Shown: positions 53,598 to 62,622, numbered from the stretch's first letter. The stretch: 64,000 nucleotides of DNA from Bradyrhizobium diazoefficiens (GCF_016616885.1 NZ_CP067102.1:7902501-7966500), one strand, 5' to 3'. Notes: generated from the sequence alone by a model not told the origin. Program-made: numbers and translations.

Positions 53598-54857
53598 TTA
53601 CTGGTAGCCCTTGGGGAACGGATCCGGCTCGACGAGATCGGCGGTCTCGTAGATCAGCTCGAACTGGCCATCGAGCTTGGCGCGGCCCACTCGGGTCTTC
53701 GACCAGAGGTGATGATTTTCGTGGATGCGCACATAGCCTTCCGGAGCGCCCTTGAACTCGACGCCCGGCGAAGCCGCCGCGATCTTGTCGACGTCGAAGG
53801 AGCCGGCTTTCTCGACCGTCAACTTCCACAGCCACGGGCCAAGATAGGCAGCCTGGGTGACGTCTCCAATGACAGTCTTCTCGCCCCACATCTTCTTGAA
53901 CGCGGGCACGAAGGCCTTGTTGTTGGGATTGTCGAGCGACTGGAAGTACTTCATGCAGGCATAGGCGCCCGCGATGTTCTCGCCGCCGATGCCGTCGATT
54001 TCGTCCTCGGTCACCGAGATCGTCAACAGCGCCTGCTTGGAGAGGTCGATGCCTGCGGCCTTGAGCTGCTTATAGAAGGCGACGTTGGAGCCGCCGACGA
54101 CGTCGGTGAAGATCACGTCGGGCTTGGTCAGCTTGATCTTGTTGATGACCGAGTTGAACTGGGTGTTGCCGAGCGGATAATACTCCTCGCCGACGACCTT
54201 GCCCTTCAGCACGTTCTCGACGTGCTTGCGCGCGATCTTGTTCGAGGTGCGCGGCCAGATGTAGTCGGAGCCGATGAAGAAGAACGACTTCGCGCCCTTT
54301 TCCTTCGCGATCCAGTTCAGGCCGGCGAGAATCTGCTGGGTCGCCTCCTGGCCGGTGTAGATCACGTTCTTGGACTGCTCGAGGCCTTCATAGAAGGTCG
54401 GGTAGTAGAGCATGCCGTTGTACTGCTCGACGACTGGCAGCACCGCCTTGCGCGAGGCCGAGGTCCAGCAGCCCATGATCGCCGCGACCTTGTCGTTGAC
54501 GAGCAGCTTCTTGGCCTTCTCCGCGAAGGTTGGCCAGTCGCTGGCGCCGTCTTCCTGGATGAACTTGATCTTGCGGCCGAGCACGCCGCCGGCGGCGTTG
54601 ATCTGCTCGATGGCGAGCTTCTCGGCCTCGATCGAACCGGTTTCGGAGATGGCCATGGTGCCGGTCGCCGAATGCAGGATGCCGACCGTCACCTCGGTGT
54701 CGGTGACCGCGAGACCGGTCGTATTGACCGCCGAGGTCGCAGGCGCCTGTGCAAATGACGCCCGCGGCAGCATCGTAATGGCCGGCAGCGCCGCCATTCC
54801 CATCAATAATTTGCGCCGGAGCGGCGACAACAGGCCCTTGTTTGCTTCGTCTGACAT
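53598..54857 (-). CDS. urtA: Urea/short-amide ABC transporter substrate-binding protein UrtA
   Basis: This encodes 419 residues. An export signal with an R-R pair (RRKLLMGMAALPAITML) ends at ASFA. The mature protein is a type I binding fold: VTVGILHSATGTMAISETG, the UrtA/AmiC-like opening, then WTSASRKAVLPVVEQYNGMLYYPTFYEG (residues ~145-172) and WPRTSNKIARKHVENVLKG. UrtA binds urea; relatives bind short amides. Because formamidase and amidase share its operon and no urease is here, its ligand may well be an amide. It is first in the operon, divergent from the kinase gene. ATG 54857 was chosen by the signal; GGGG lies upstream. Confidence 0.9.
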   Translation of the reverse strand: MSDEANKGLLSPLRRKLLMGMAALPAITMLPRASFAQAPATSAVNTTGLAVTDTEVTVGILHSATGTMAISETGSIEAEKLAIEQINAAGGVLGRKIKFIQEDGASDWPTFAEKAKKLLVNDKVAAIMGCWTSASRKAVLPVVEQYNGMLYYPTFYEGLEQSKNVIYTGQEATQQILAGLNWIAKEKGAKSFFFIGSDYIWPRTSNKIARKHVENVLKGKVVGEEYYPLGNTQFNSVINKIKLTKPDVIFTDVVGGSNVAFYKQLKAAGIDLSKQALLTISVTEDEIDGIGGENIAGAYACMKYFQSLDNPNNKAFVPAFKKMWGEKTVIGDVTQAAYLGPWLWKLTVEKAGSFDVDKIAAASPGVEFKGAPEGYVRIHENHHLWSKTRVGRAKLDGQFELIYETADLVEPDPFPKGYQ

Positions 54858-54917
54858 GAGCACCCCACTGTTTGTTCGAGGACACGCGATTGGTGCCGTG
54901 AGGATGGCTCGAATTTG

Positions 54918-54959
54918 TGCACCGCAAGCATACGCAAGATCGCGTATACTGCACCGCAA
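54918..54959. promoter_or_regulatory. Candidate operator in the urtA / kinase divergent promoter
   Basis: A 6-bp inverted repeat, ATACGC (54930-54935) and GCGTAT (54942-54947) with a 6-bp spacer, lies between two direct repeats TGCACCGCAA at 54918-54927 and 54950-54959. The direct repeats are 32 bp apart, about three helical turns. This layout suggests cooperative binding of a LuxR-type or similar dimer. TGCACC also resembles an NtrC half-site. Confidence 0.6.
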
Positions 54960-54976
54960 AATACCGACGTAGGCTT

Positions 54977-54992
54977 TTGGTACGGAATTTGC
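54977..54992 (+). promoter_or_regulatory. Candidate sigma-54 promoter (-24/-12) for the kinase gene
   Basis: TTGGTACG-N4-TTGC gives GG and GC exactly ten bases apart, with one mismatch in the -24 box (T for C) and none in TTGC. A start would fall near 55004, about 23 bp before the GTG at 55027. Sigma-54 control would fit a nitrogen-related system. Confidence 0.55.
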
Positions 54993-55026
54993 GAGGGGTC
55001 GGACAAAGTTCGGGAGTGGGGTTCGA

Positions 55027-58000
55027 GTGGCAGGGCGGCAGCGAATAGACCGCGTCAGGCGCCAGTACAATCAATGGGTCGCCAACCAGACGCTGGAAGA
55101 CTACGCGCTGCGCTTCACCGCCAAAAGCGCGCGGCGCTGGTCCGCCGCTCGCGTCGCCAACACCGCAATCGGTGCGATTTCCTTTCTGGTGCTGGAGGCG
55201 ATCGGCGGCACCATCACCCTCAATTACGGCGTCACCAACGCAGCCGCCGCGATCCTCGTCGTCTCCGCCATCATCTTCTTCTGCGGCGTGCCAATTGCCT
55301 ATTATGCAGCCAAATGCGGCATCGACATTGACCTGCTCACGCGCGGCGCCGGCTTCGGCTACATCGGCTCGACCGTCACCTCGCTGATCTACGCCTCCTT
55401 CACTTTCATCTTTTTTGCGGTCGAGGCGGTGATCCTGGCGACCGCGCTGGAGATGTGCTTGGGCATCCCCCGCCCGATCGGCTACCTCATCAGCGCCGTC
55501 GCGATCATCCCGCTCGTGACCTATGGCATCACGCTGATCAGCCGCTTCCAGCTTTGGACGCAACCGCTCTGGATCGTCCTGCACATCCTGCCCTTTGCCG
55601 CGATCGCCTGGGCCAGCCCGCACTCCTTCACGGAATGGCACAAATTCGCCGGCGAGCACGGCGATCTCGGCGGCCATTTCGACCTGTTGCTGTTCGGTGT
55701 CGCGTCCTCCGTGGTGTTCTCGCTGGTGGCGCAGATCGGCGAGCAGGTCGACTTCCTACGATTTCTGCCGCGCGACCGCCGCACCTCAAGGGCGTCGTGG
55801 TGGATCGCGCTGATGAGCGCGGGGCCGGGCTGGATCGTGCTCGGCGCGCTGAAGCTTCTGGCCGGCTCGTTCCTCGCCTTCTTCGCGCTCAGCCACGGCG
55901 TGCCGCCCGAGGAGGCGGCCGAGCCCGCTCATATGTATCTCGTGGCCTTTCGCTACGTGCTGTCGGACCCGGACCTCGCGCTGGCGTTGACCGGCTTCTT
56001 CGTGGTGTTGTCGCAGATCAAGATCAACGTCACCAACGCCTATGCCGGCTCGATCGCCTGGTCGAATTTCTTCTCGCGCCTGACGCACAGCCATCCCGGA
56101 CGCGTGGTCTGGCTGGTGTTCAACGTGATGGTGGCGCTGCTGCTGATGGAGATCGGCGTCTACAAGGCGCTGGAGCAGACGCTTGCGCTCTACTCCAACG
56201 TCGCGATCGCCTGGGTCGGTGCGCTGGTGTCCGATCTCGTCATCAACAAGCCGCTTGGCCTGCGACCGCCGCAGATGGAGTTCAAGCGCGCGCATCTCTA
56301 CGACATCAATCCGGTCGGCGTCGGCGCCATGACGCTTGCGATCATCGTGTCAATCGCGGCGTTCTACGGCCTGTTCGGCCCGACCATGAAGGCGCTCGCC
56401 GCCTTCGTCGCACTGACGGTGGCCTTCGTCACCGCGCCTGTTATCGCCTGGCTGACCGACGGGAAGTACTACATCGCGCGCAAGCCGAAGCGGAGCTGGG
56501 CCAATATCGAGTCGATCCAGTGCTGTATCTGCGAGCACAGCTTCGAACCCGAGGACATGACCTCCTGTCCGGCCTATGCCGGCCCAATCTGCTCGCTGTG
56601 CTGCTCGCTCGATGCCCGCTGCCACGATCTCTGCAAGCCGCATGGCCGCGCGCAGGTGCAGTTCGCCGACGCGCTCGGCAGAATTTTGCCACAGCCGATC
56701 TATCAGCGGATCAACTCGCAGTTCGGTCACTATATCGGGGTGTTCGTTGTCTCCGCCGGCCTTGTCGCGCTGGTGCTGGGACTGATCTATCTCCAGACCT
56801 CCGCGAGCGTGCATGGCGAGAACTCACTCGTCTCAAACGTGCTTTGGAAGGTGTTCTTCTCGCTCAGCATCATCATCGGTGTGGTTGCCTGGCTGTTCGT
56901 GCTGGCGCAGCAGAGCCGCCGCGCCGCAGAGGCCGAGACGCGACGGCAGACCGCGCTGCTGATCCAGGAGATCGACGCGCACAAGCGCACCGACGCCGAG
57001 CTCCAGCGCGCCAAGGAGGTCGCCGAGTCCGCCAACCTCGCCAAGAGCCGTTATGTGGTGGGACTGAGCCATGAGCTGCGCTCGCCGCTGAACGCGATCA
57101 GCGGCTACGCGCAGCTCCTGGAGCAGGATTCGACGTTGAACACCAAGCCGCGCGACCAGGTCCGCGTCGTCCGCCGCAGCGCCGACCACCTCTCCGGCCT
57201 GATCGACGGCATCCTGGACATTTCCAAGATCGAAGCGGGGCGGCTGTATCTTTCCCGCGATGAAGTCCGCTTGAGCGAATTCCTCGATCAGCTCGTCGGC
57301 ATGTTCCGCCTCCAGGCCGGCGCCAAAGGCATCGACTTCGTGTTCAGGCGATCGGCGACATTGCCGACGGTGGTCTATGCCGACGAGAAGCGGCTGCGTC
57401 AGGTGCTGATCAACCTGTTGTCCAACGCCATCAAATTCACCCAGACTGGTAGCGTGCAGTTTATCGTGCACTATCGCAGCCCCGTCGCCGAGTTCGAGGT
57501 GACCGACACCGGTCCCGGTATCCAGGGCGACGATCTCGAACGCATCTTCGCGCCCTTTGAGCGCGGCGCGCTCGGGGTGTCGCAGCCGCAGACGGGCACC
57601 GGACTCGGGCTCACCATCAGCCGGCTGCTCGCCGGCGTGATGGGCGGCGACATCAAGGTCGCCAGCACCGTTGGCCGCGGCAGCACGTTCAAGATGAAGA
57701 TGCTGCTATCGGAGGTCAGCAACCCCAGGCGCATCGCGCCGGTGGAGGCGCCGATCTCCGGCTATCACGGCACGCGCAAGACCATCCTGATCACCGACGA
57801 CGATCCCGTGCATCGCGATCTCCTGCGCGAAGTGCTGACGCCGCTCGGCTTCATCCTGCTGAGCGCCGCCGACGGGCCAGGCTGTCTGGCGCTGGCACAG
57901 CATTGCCGGCCCGACCTGTTCCTGCTCGACATCTCGATGCCGGGCATGGACGGCTGGACCGTGGCGGAACAGCTGCGCGCAGACGGCCACCACCAGGCCC

Positions 58001-58401
58001 GTATCCTGATGGTGTCGGCGAGCGCACTGGAGGCGCACGGCGCACCGCTCGCCCAGCCCTTCCACGACGGCTATCTGATGAAGCCAATCGACATCCCGCG
58101 ACTGCTGGAAACCATTCGCCAGCTGCTCAAGATCGAATGGCAATACGGCTCCGACGAAATCGTCGTCGTGCCGCTGTGGCATCCCGAGAGCGGCTCGCGG
58201 CCGCCGGTCCGGCACATCGAGGCGCTGATCGGGCTCGGCCAGATCGGCTACGTCAAGGGCATCCAGCTCAAGCTGGACGAGATCGGTAATGAGCACCCGG
58301 AGCATGCCGACTTCGTCGCCGAAATGCGATCGCTGGTCGATCGCTTCGATCTGGACCAATACATGACAACATTGAAAACACTGCATGCTTATGAGCATTG
58401 A
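55027..58401 (+). CDS. Hybrid histidine kinase with an NCS1 symporter-like sensor domain
   Basis: This encodes 1124 residues. Residues ~40-475 hold about 12 membrane helices resembling the NCS1 purine/cytosine/allantoin permease family. Residues 499-536 are a nine-cysteine module (C499, C500, C502, C514, C522, C525, C526, C532, C536), likely a metal-binding site. Two more helices follow (~566-590, ~605-628), then a coiled coil (~633-675). The HisKA domain has His682 in SHELRSPLNA, and the HATPase domain has NLLSNAIKF, DTGPGIQG and GTGLGLTIS. The REC domain has Asp968 and Lys1019; a ~100-residue tail is of unknown use. The start is GTG 55027. It overlaps the response regulator gene by 11 nt. 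It may sense amides, urea or a nucleobase. Confidence 0.85.
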   Translation: MAGRQRIDRVRRQYNQWVANQTLEDYALRFTAKSARRWSAARVANTAIGAISFLVLEAIGGTITLNYGVTNAAAAILVVSAIIFFCGVPIAYYAAKCGIDIDLLTRGAGFGYIGSTVTSLIYASFTFIFFAVEAVILATALEMCLGIPRPIGYLISAVAIIPLVTYGITLISRFQLWTQPLWIVLHILPFAAIAWASPHSFTEWHKFAGEHGDLGGHFDLLLFGVASSVVFSLVAQIGEQVDFLRFLPRDRRTSRASWWIALMSAGPGWIVLGALKLLAGSFLAFFALSHGVPPEEAAEPAHMYLVAFRYVLSDPDLALALTGFFVVLSQIKINVTNAYAGSIAWSNFFSRLTHSHPGRVVWLVFNVMVALLLMEIGVYKALEQTLALYSNVAIAWVGALVSDLVINKPLGLRPPQMEFKRAHLYDINPVGVGAMTLAIIVSIAAFYGLFGPTMKALAAFVALTVAFVTAPVIAWLTDGKYYIARKPKRSWANIESIQCCICEHSFEPEDMTSCPAYAGPICSLCCSLDARCHDLCKPHGRAQVQFADALGRILPQPIYQRINSQFGHYIGVFVVSAGLVALVLGLIYLQTSASVHGENSLVSNVLWKVFFSLSIIIGVVAWLFVLAQQSRRAAEAETRRQTALLIQEIDAHKRTDAELQRAKEVAESANLAKSRYVVGLSHELRSPLNAISGYAQLLEQDSTLNTKPRDQVRVVRRSADHLSGLIDGILDISKIEAGRLYLSRDEVRLSEFLDQLVGMFRLQAGAKGIDFVFRRSATLPTVVYADEKRLRQVLINLLSNAIKFTQTGSVQFIVHYRSPVAEFEVTDTGPGIQGDDLERIFAPFERGALGVSQPQTGTGLGLTISRLLAGVMGGDIKVASTVGRGSTFKMKMLLSEVSNPRRIAPVEAPISGYHGTRKTILITDDDPVHRDLLREVLTPLGFILLSAADGPGCLALAQHCRPDLFLLDISMPGMDGWTVAEQLRADGHHQARILMVSASALEAHGAPLAQPFHDGYLMKPIDIPRLLETIRQLLKIEWQYGSDEIVVVPLWHPESGSRPPVRHIEALIGLGQIGYVKGIQLKLDEIGNEHPEHADFVAEMRSLVDRFDLDQYMTTLKTLHAYEH

Positions 58402-59311
58402 GACGAAAAAGCGCGACATCGCGCTGGTTGTCGACGACTCTCCCGAGACGCTGCGGCTGCTCACCGATGCGCTCGACGGCGCCGGGATGACGGTGATGGT
58501 GGCGCTCGACGGCGCCAGCGCGATGCGCATCGTCGACCAGATCACGCCCGACATCGTGCTGCTCGACGCCGTAATGCCCGGGCTGGACGGCTTCGAGACC
58601 TGCCGCCGGCTCAAGCGCGACGCGGACCTTGCCAATGTCCCCGTCATTTTCATGACGGGCCTCGCCGAAACGGAGCACATCGTGCGCGGGCTGGAAGCCG
58701 GCGGCGTCGACTACGTGACCAAGCCGATTGTGATCGAGGAGATGCTGGCGCGCATCCGCGTCCATCTCGGCAATGCGCGGCTGACCCAGAGCGCGCGCAC
58801 CGCGCTCGACGTCTCCGGCCGCTTCCTGTTCGCGATCAACCGCCAGGGCCACATCCTCTGGGCGACGCCGCAGGCGCAAAAACTGCTGGCCGATCATCAC
58901 GGCGCACAGACCGACGATTTCATCCTGCCGCCGTCGCTGCTGCAATGGCTGGAGCAGGCGAAGGGCAAGGGCAGCGCGAAGTCGCAAGCGGCATCCCTGC
59001 CCGACAATCCGCAACTCCGGCTTTATTTCATGGGCGAAACCGCGCCGAACGAGTTCCTGCTACGTCTCTCCAGAGAATCCGGAACGTCGCTACCGCCCGA
59101 ATTCACCAGCGAGCTCGGCCTCACCACCCGCGAGGGCGAGGTGCTGGCCTGGCTCAGCAAGGGCAAGACCAACCGCGACATCGCGCAAATTTTGGGATTG
59201 AGCCCTCGCACGGTCGACAAGCACCTGGAGCAGATTTACGCCAAGCTCGGTGTGGAGAACCGGACGGCCGCGGCGGCGATTGCCACGAATGCGACGAGGC
59301 GGAATTCGTAA
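58391..59311 (+). CDS. Response regulator: REC, PAS-like and LuxR-type DNA-binding domains
   Basis: This encodes 306 residues. The REC domain (~10-125) has the acidic pair D15-D16, the phospho-acceptor Asp59 in LLDAVMPGLDG, and Lys111. A middle segment (~138-200) begins VSGRFLFAINRQGHILWATP and looks like a PAS fold. The C-terminal LuxR/FixJ-type HTH (~235-295) has LTTREGEVLAWLSKGKTNRDIA and SPRTVDKHLEQIYAKLGV. ATG 58391 was chosen; an ATG two codons earlier is possible. It overlaps the kinase gene and is the obvious partner and the likely activator of the divergent urt operon. Confidence 0.88.
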   Translation: MSIETKKRDIALVVDDSPETLRLLTDALDGAGMTVMVALDGASAMRIVDQITPDIVLLDAVMPGLDGFETCRRLKRDADLANVPVIFMTGLAETEHIVRGLEAGGVDYVTKPIVIEEMLARIRVHLGNARLTQSARTALDVSGRFLFAINRQGHILWATPQAQKLLADHHGAQTDDFILPPSLLQWLEQAKGKGSAKSQAASLPDNPQLRLYFMGETAPNEFLLRLSRESGTSLPPEFTSELGLTTREGEVLAWLSKGKTNRDIAQILGLSPRTVDKHLEQIYAKLGVENRTAAAAIATNATRRNS

Positions 59312-59375
59312 GCGATGCTGCCGATGAGTTGGGACGCTGCTCACCTCGTAGTTGGTGTAGCGGTCCCTTGCCCCC

Positions 59376-60878
59376 TCACCCGTACACAAATGCCTTGTCA
59401 TCCAGATCCGTCTTCGGGATCTCGTCCTTCTCGGTCCAGTAATCCTGGCTGTGCTGCCATTCCGGCTTGTCGCCGCGTTTGGGCAGCAGGTTCATATTGC
59501 GCATGATGTAGCCGGGGTTGAAGTTCTCAGGATCGATCCAGGGCAGGATCGGCATGTTGTGGTCTTCGGCGCGCAAGCTCACCTCGACCTTCTTGCTGCC
59601 CTTCGCCTTCATGTGGCCGAGCAGCCGGCAGACGAAATCCGCAACGAGATCCACACGCAGCGTCCAGCTCGCACGGAAATAGCCGAACACCCAGACCATA
59701 TTCGGCACGCCTGTGAACATCATGCCGCGATAGGTCACGGTGTCGCCGAAGGCGAGTGGCTTGCCGTCGATCTCGAAGGCAATGTCGCCGAGCGCCGAGA
59801 GCTTGAAGCCGGTCGCGGTAACGATGACATCGGCCTCCAGCAGCTTGCCGGATTTGAGCTGGATGCCGTTCTCGACGAAGCATTCGATCTCGTCGGTGAC
59901 GACCGAGGCCTTGCCGCTGGCGATGCCCTTGAAGAGGTCGGCATCGGGCACGAAGGCGATGCGCTGCCGCCACGGCCGGTAGCTCGGCGTGAAATGCGTC
60001 TCGACGTCGTAGTCAGGACCGAGCACCGCGCTGATCTGGCCGATCAGCTCCTTCTTCACCTGTTCCGGCTTGGACAGGCAGAGCTTTGTGAACGCATCCT
60101 GCTCGAACAGGATCTTGCGGCGAACGATCTCGTGGATCCAGGCCTCGTCGACCTGGAGCCGGCGCAATTCCTCGGCGATCTCGATGGCGTTGCGGCCGAG
60201 GCGGAAATAGGTCGGCGAGCGCTGCAGCATGGTGACGTGTGCGCATTTGTCGGCAATGTTCGGCACCAGCGTCGCCGCGGTTGCGCCCGAGCCGATCACG
60301 ACGACCTTCTTGCCTGCGAGGTCGATATCGTCCGGCCAGGTCTGCGGGTGAACGATACGACCCTTGAAGCGATCCGTGCCCTTCCATTCCGGGGTGTAGC
60401 CCTCCGAATGGCGGTAATAGCCCTGGCACATCCAGAGGAAGTTGGCGGTGAAGGTCTTCGCCTCACCGGTGTCTGTCGTCACCGCCTCGATGGTCCAGAG
60501 ATTCTGTTCGCTCGACCAGCTCGCCGAGTTGATCTTGTGCTTGTAGCGGATATGGCGGGCGATATCGTTGTCGTCGATCACCTCGTTCATGTAGGCGAGG
60601 ATTTCGTCCGCGGTCGCGATCGGCGGCCCGACCCAGGGCTTGAAGCTATAGCCGAAGGTATGGAGATCGCTATCAGAGCGGATGCCGGGATAGCGATGCG
60701 TGCTCCAGGTGCCGCCGAACGTCGCCTGCGTCTCCAGGATGACGTAGCTCGTGCCCGGAAGCTGCTTCGTGACGTGATAGGCGCTACCGATGCCGGAGAT
60801 ACCTGCGCCGACGATCAGCACGTCGAAATGTTCTGAAGCCTGTTTGGCCGTGGCGCGACTGCGAACAGCGACATTCAT
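59376..60878 (-). CDS. Flavin-containing monooxygenase, Baeyer-Villiger type
   Basis: This encodes 500 residues. Two dinucleotide-binding sites are visible: FAD at GAGISGIGSAYH (~24-35) with FGGTW, and NADPH at VIGSGATAATL (~200-210). Between them is the BVMO fingerprint F-x-G-x-x-x-H-x-x-x-W as FKGRIVHPQTW. Such enzymes insert oxygen into ketones or oxidise soft heteroatoms. Single gene, the reverse strand of the signalling pair. The substrate is unknown. Confidence 0.9.
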   Translation of the reverse strand: MNVAVRSRATAKQASEHFDVLIVGAGISGIGSAYHVTKQLPGTSYVILETQATFGGTWSTHRYPGIRSDSDLHTFGYSFKPWVGPPIATADEILAYMNEVIDDNDIARHIRYKHKINSASWSSEQNLWTIEAVTTDTGEAKTFTANFLWMCQGYYRHSEGYTPEWKGTDRFKGRIVHPQTWPDDIDLAGKKVVVIGSGATAATLVPNIADKCAHVTMLQRSPTYFRLGRNAIEIAEELRRLQVDEAWIHEIVRRKILFEQDAFTKLCLSKPEQVKKELIGQISAVLGPDYDVETHFTPSYRPWRQRIAFVPDADLFKGIASGKASVVTDEIECFVENGIQLKSGKLLEADVIVTATGFKLSALGDIAFEIDGKPLAFGDTVTYRGMMFTGVPNMVWVFGYFRASWTLRVDLVADFVCRLLGHMKAKGSKKVEVSLRAEDHNMPILPWIDPENFNPGYIMRNMNLLPKRGDKPEWQHSQDYWTEKDEIPKTDLDDKAFVYG

Positions 60879-60997
60879 TGTTGCTTCTATGCCTTGTCAT
60901 TTCAGGCCGCCTTGATGGCGACGCGTTTCCTCCGCGACGGGCGCGGTCGCCTTTCGCGCTTCCTCTGCAAAATGACATAGATCAAGTCGCGGTCAAA

Positions 60998-61756
60998 CTA
61001 CAACGCCGCGCCCCAGCTCCGCGCGATCTGCAAGATCCAGTCCCGATAGAGTGTGAGCGGCGTGACGCCGGTCAATCCGCCGCAGCCCGCGGCGCCGTTC
61101 GGTCCCGTGGACCAGCTGATGACGCCGACAAGCACGGCACCGTTCGGCCTGTCCTCGAACCCCGGACCGCCGGAATCGCCGGTGCAGGCGCCGATTCCGT
61201 CGCGAACACCGTTGGTTACGGGATCGACCAGGCGTATCTGGAACGTGCCGGGCTGGCCGGTGGCAACGAGACCGGCGACCCGCGTCGCGCCACCGCTCTT
61301 GCCATCGCCGCGTACGGCGACGCCGATACCGGCGATGGTGAAGCGGCTGCCAACCCGGATTGGAATATTCGGCATACCGACCGGCACCGTCGATTTTCCC
61401 TTGAGTGGAATTTCCAGTTGCAGCAATGCCACGTCGGCGGTGGCGCGATGCGCCTGCATCGCCTGCATGTTGAAGCCGGGATGGATCACGACAGTGCGCA
61501 CGTTCAGCAGCTGTGGCGCGCCGTCGGCGCTGCGATCGACGATCTTGTAGTCTGCGCCGGGCTGCACGCAGTGCGCGACAGTGAGCACCAGTTTCGGCGC
61601 GATCAGGCTGCCGGTGCAGAAATTGCCGCGCGAGCCCACGATGGTGACGACCGCGCGCGCGACGCCGTCGGTCTGCGGCGTGCCGCCGCCGACGACGGCA
61701 TAGGCGGGCGTGGCGAGCAGCAGCGCGGATATGATGAGAGTTGCAAGCTTCTTCAT
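60998..61756 (-). CDS. Secreted trypsin-like serine protease
   Basis: This encodes 252 residues with a signal peptide 1-20 (TPAYA), then VVGGGTP, the usual mature N-terminus region of S1 proteases. The catalytic triad is His62 (TVAHC), Asp108 (TADVALL) and Ser195 (CTGDSGGPGF). Paired cysteines (GNFCTGS/TVAHC, and CTGDSGG/AAGCGG) suggest disulfides. It acts in the periplasm or outside the cell. ATG 61756 starts the clean signal peptide; an in-frame start at 61828 would put 24 non-signal residues before it. Confidence 0.88.
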   Translation of the reverse strand: MKKLATLIISALLLATPAYAVVGGGTPQTDGVARAVVTIVGSRGNFCTGSLIAPKLVLTVAHCVQPGADYKIVDRSADGAPQLLNVRTVVIHPGFNMQAMQAHRATADVALLQLEIPLKGKSTVPVGMPNIPIRVGSRFTIAGIGVAVRGDGKSGGATRVAGLVATGQPGTFQIRLVDPVTNGVRDGIGACTGDSGGPGFEDRPNGAVLVGVISWSTGPNGAAGCGGLTGVTPLTLYRDWILQIARSWGAAL

Positions 61757-61863
61757 GGAAACACGCTCGGGCGTCGGCATCGATGGTGATACGCGATTGC
61801 TTCGGACTGGCCCTTGCCGATAGCGCATGCTAGCCCTCTTGGAAAGGAATTGACGAGGGCAGG

Positions 61864-62502
61864 ATGGTGACGATCGAGGCCGTGATCTTTGATTTTGGCG
61901 GCGTGTTGACGAGCTCGCCGTTCGAGGCGTTCTCGCGGTTCGAGACCGAGCGTGGCCTGCCCGTCGACATCATCCGGCGTACCAACGCCGCCAACCATCT
62001 GGAAAACGCCTGGGCCAAATTCGAGCGCGCCGAGGTCGATATCGAGACGTTCGATCGTTTGTTCGCGGTGGAATCACTGGCGCTCGGCGCCGAGGTACGC
62101 GGACGCGACGTGCTACCATTGCTTCAAGGCGATCTGCGTCCCGAGATGATCGAGGCCCTGAAGCGCATCAAGGCACAATTCAAGACCGGCTGCATCACCA
62201 ACAATTTGCCGGCCAACGCAATCGGCAGCATGACCGGGCGCTCGCTCTACGTCGCCGAGGTGATGGTGCTGTTCGACCACGTCATCGAATCCGCCAAAAT
62301 TGGCCTGCGTAAGCCGGACCCACGCATTTACCAGCTGATGGTCGAGACGCTGAAGGTCGATCCGAAGAACTGCGTTTATCTCGACGACCTCGGTGTCAAT
62401 TTGAAGCCCGCGCGCGAGATGGGCATGACCACGATCAAGGTCACGAGCGGCGCGCAGGCGATCGCCGAACTCGAGGCGGCGACGGGGGTGACGCTGCAGT
62501 AG
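61864..62502 (+). CDS. HAD-superfamily hydrolase (subfamily IA)
   Basis: This encodes 212 residues. Motif I is VIFDFGGVL with the nucleophile Asp10. Motif II is TNNLPAN, and motif III/IV is IGLRKPDPRIY, then YLDDLGVNLKPAREMGM. The DFGGVL form and overall sequence resemble the N-terminal phosphatase domain of soluble epoxide hydrolase/ACAD10. It is probably a phosphatase or dehalogenase acting on a small metabolite. The start follows GAGGGCAGG. No operon partner. Confidence 0.85.
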   Translation: MVTIEAVIFDFGGVLTSSPFEAFSRFETERGLPVDIIRRTNAANHLENAWAKFERAEVDIETFDRLFAVESLALGAEVRGRDVLPLLQGDLRPEMIEALKRIKAQFKTGCITNNLPANAIGSMTGRSLYVAEVMVLFDHVIESAKIGLRKPDPRIYQLMVETLKVDPKNCVYLDDLGVNLKPAREMGMTTIKVTSGAQAIAELEAATGVTLQ

Positions 62503-62514
62503 CGCATCATTCTC

Positions 62515-62594
62515 CGTCATTGCGAGCGCAGCGAAGCAATCCAGAATCTTTCCGCGGAGGGACTCTGGATTGCTTCGCTGCGCTCGCAATGACG
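62515..62594. repeat. Palindromic repeat (CGTCATTGCGAG family, copy 3)
   Basis: Arms CGTCATTGCGAGCGCAGCG and CGCTGCGCTCGCAATGACG, inner CAATCCAGA and TCTGGATTG. It lies 12 bp after the HAD stop and 28 bp before the convergent mtnA stop, so it probably serves as a shared transcript end. Confidence 0.9.
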
Positions 62595-62622
62595 GCTGTA
62601 GCGCGATATCACCGAAGCAAAC

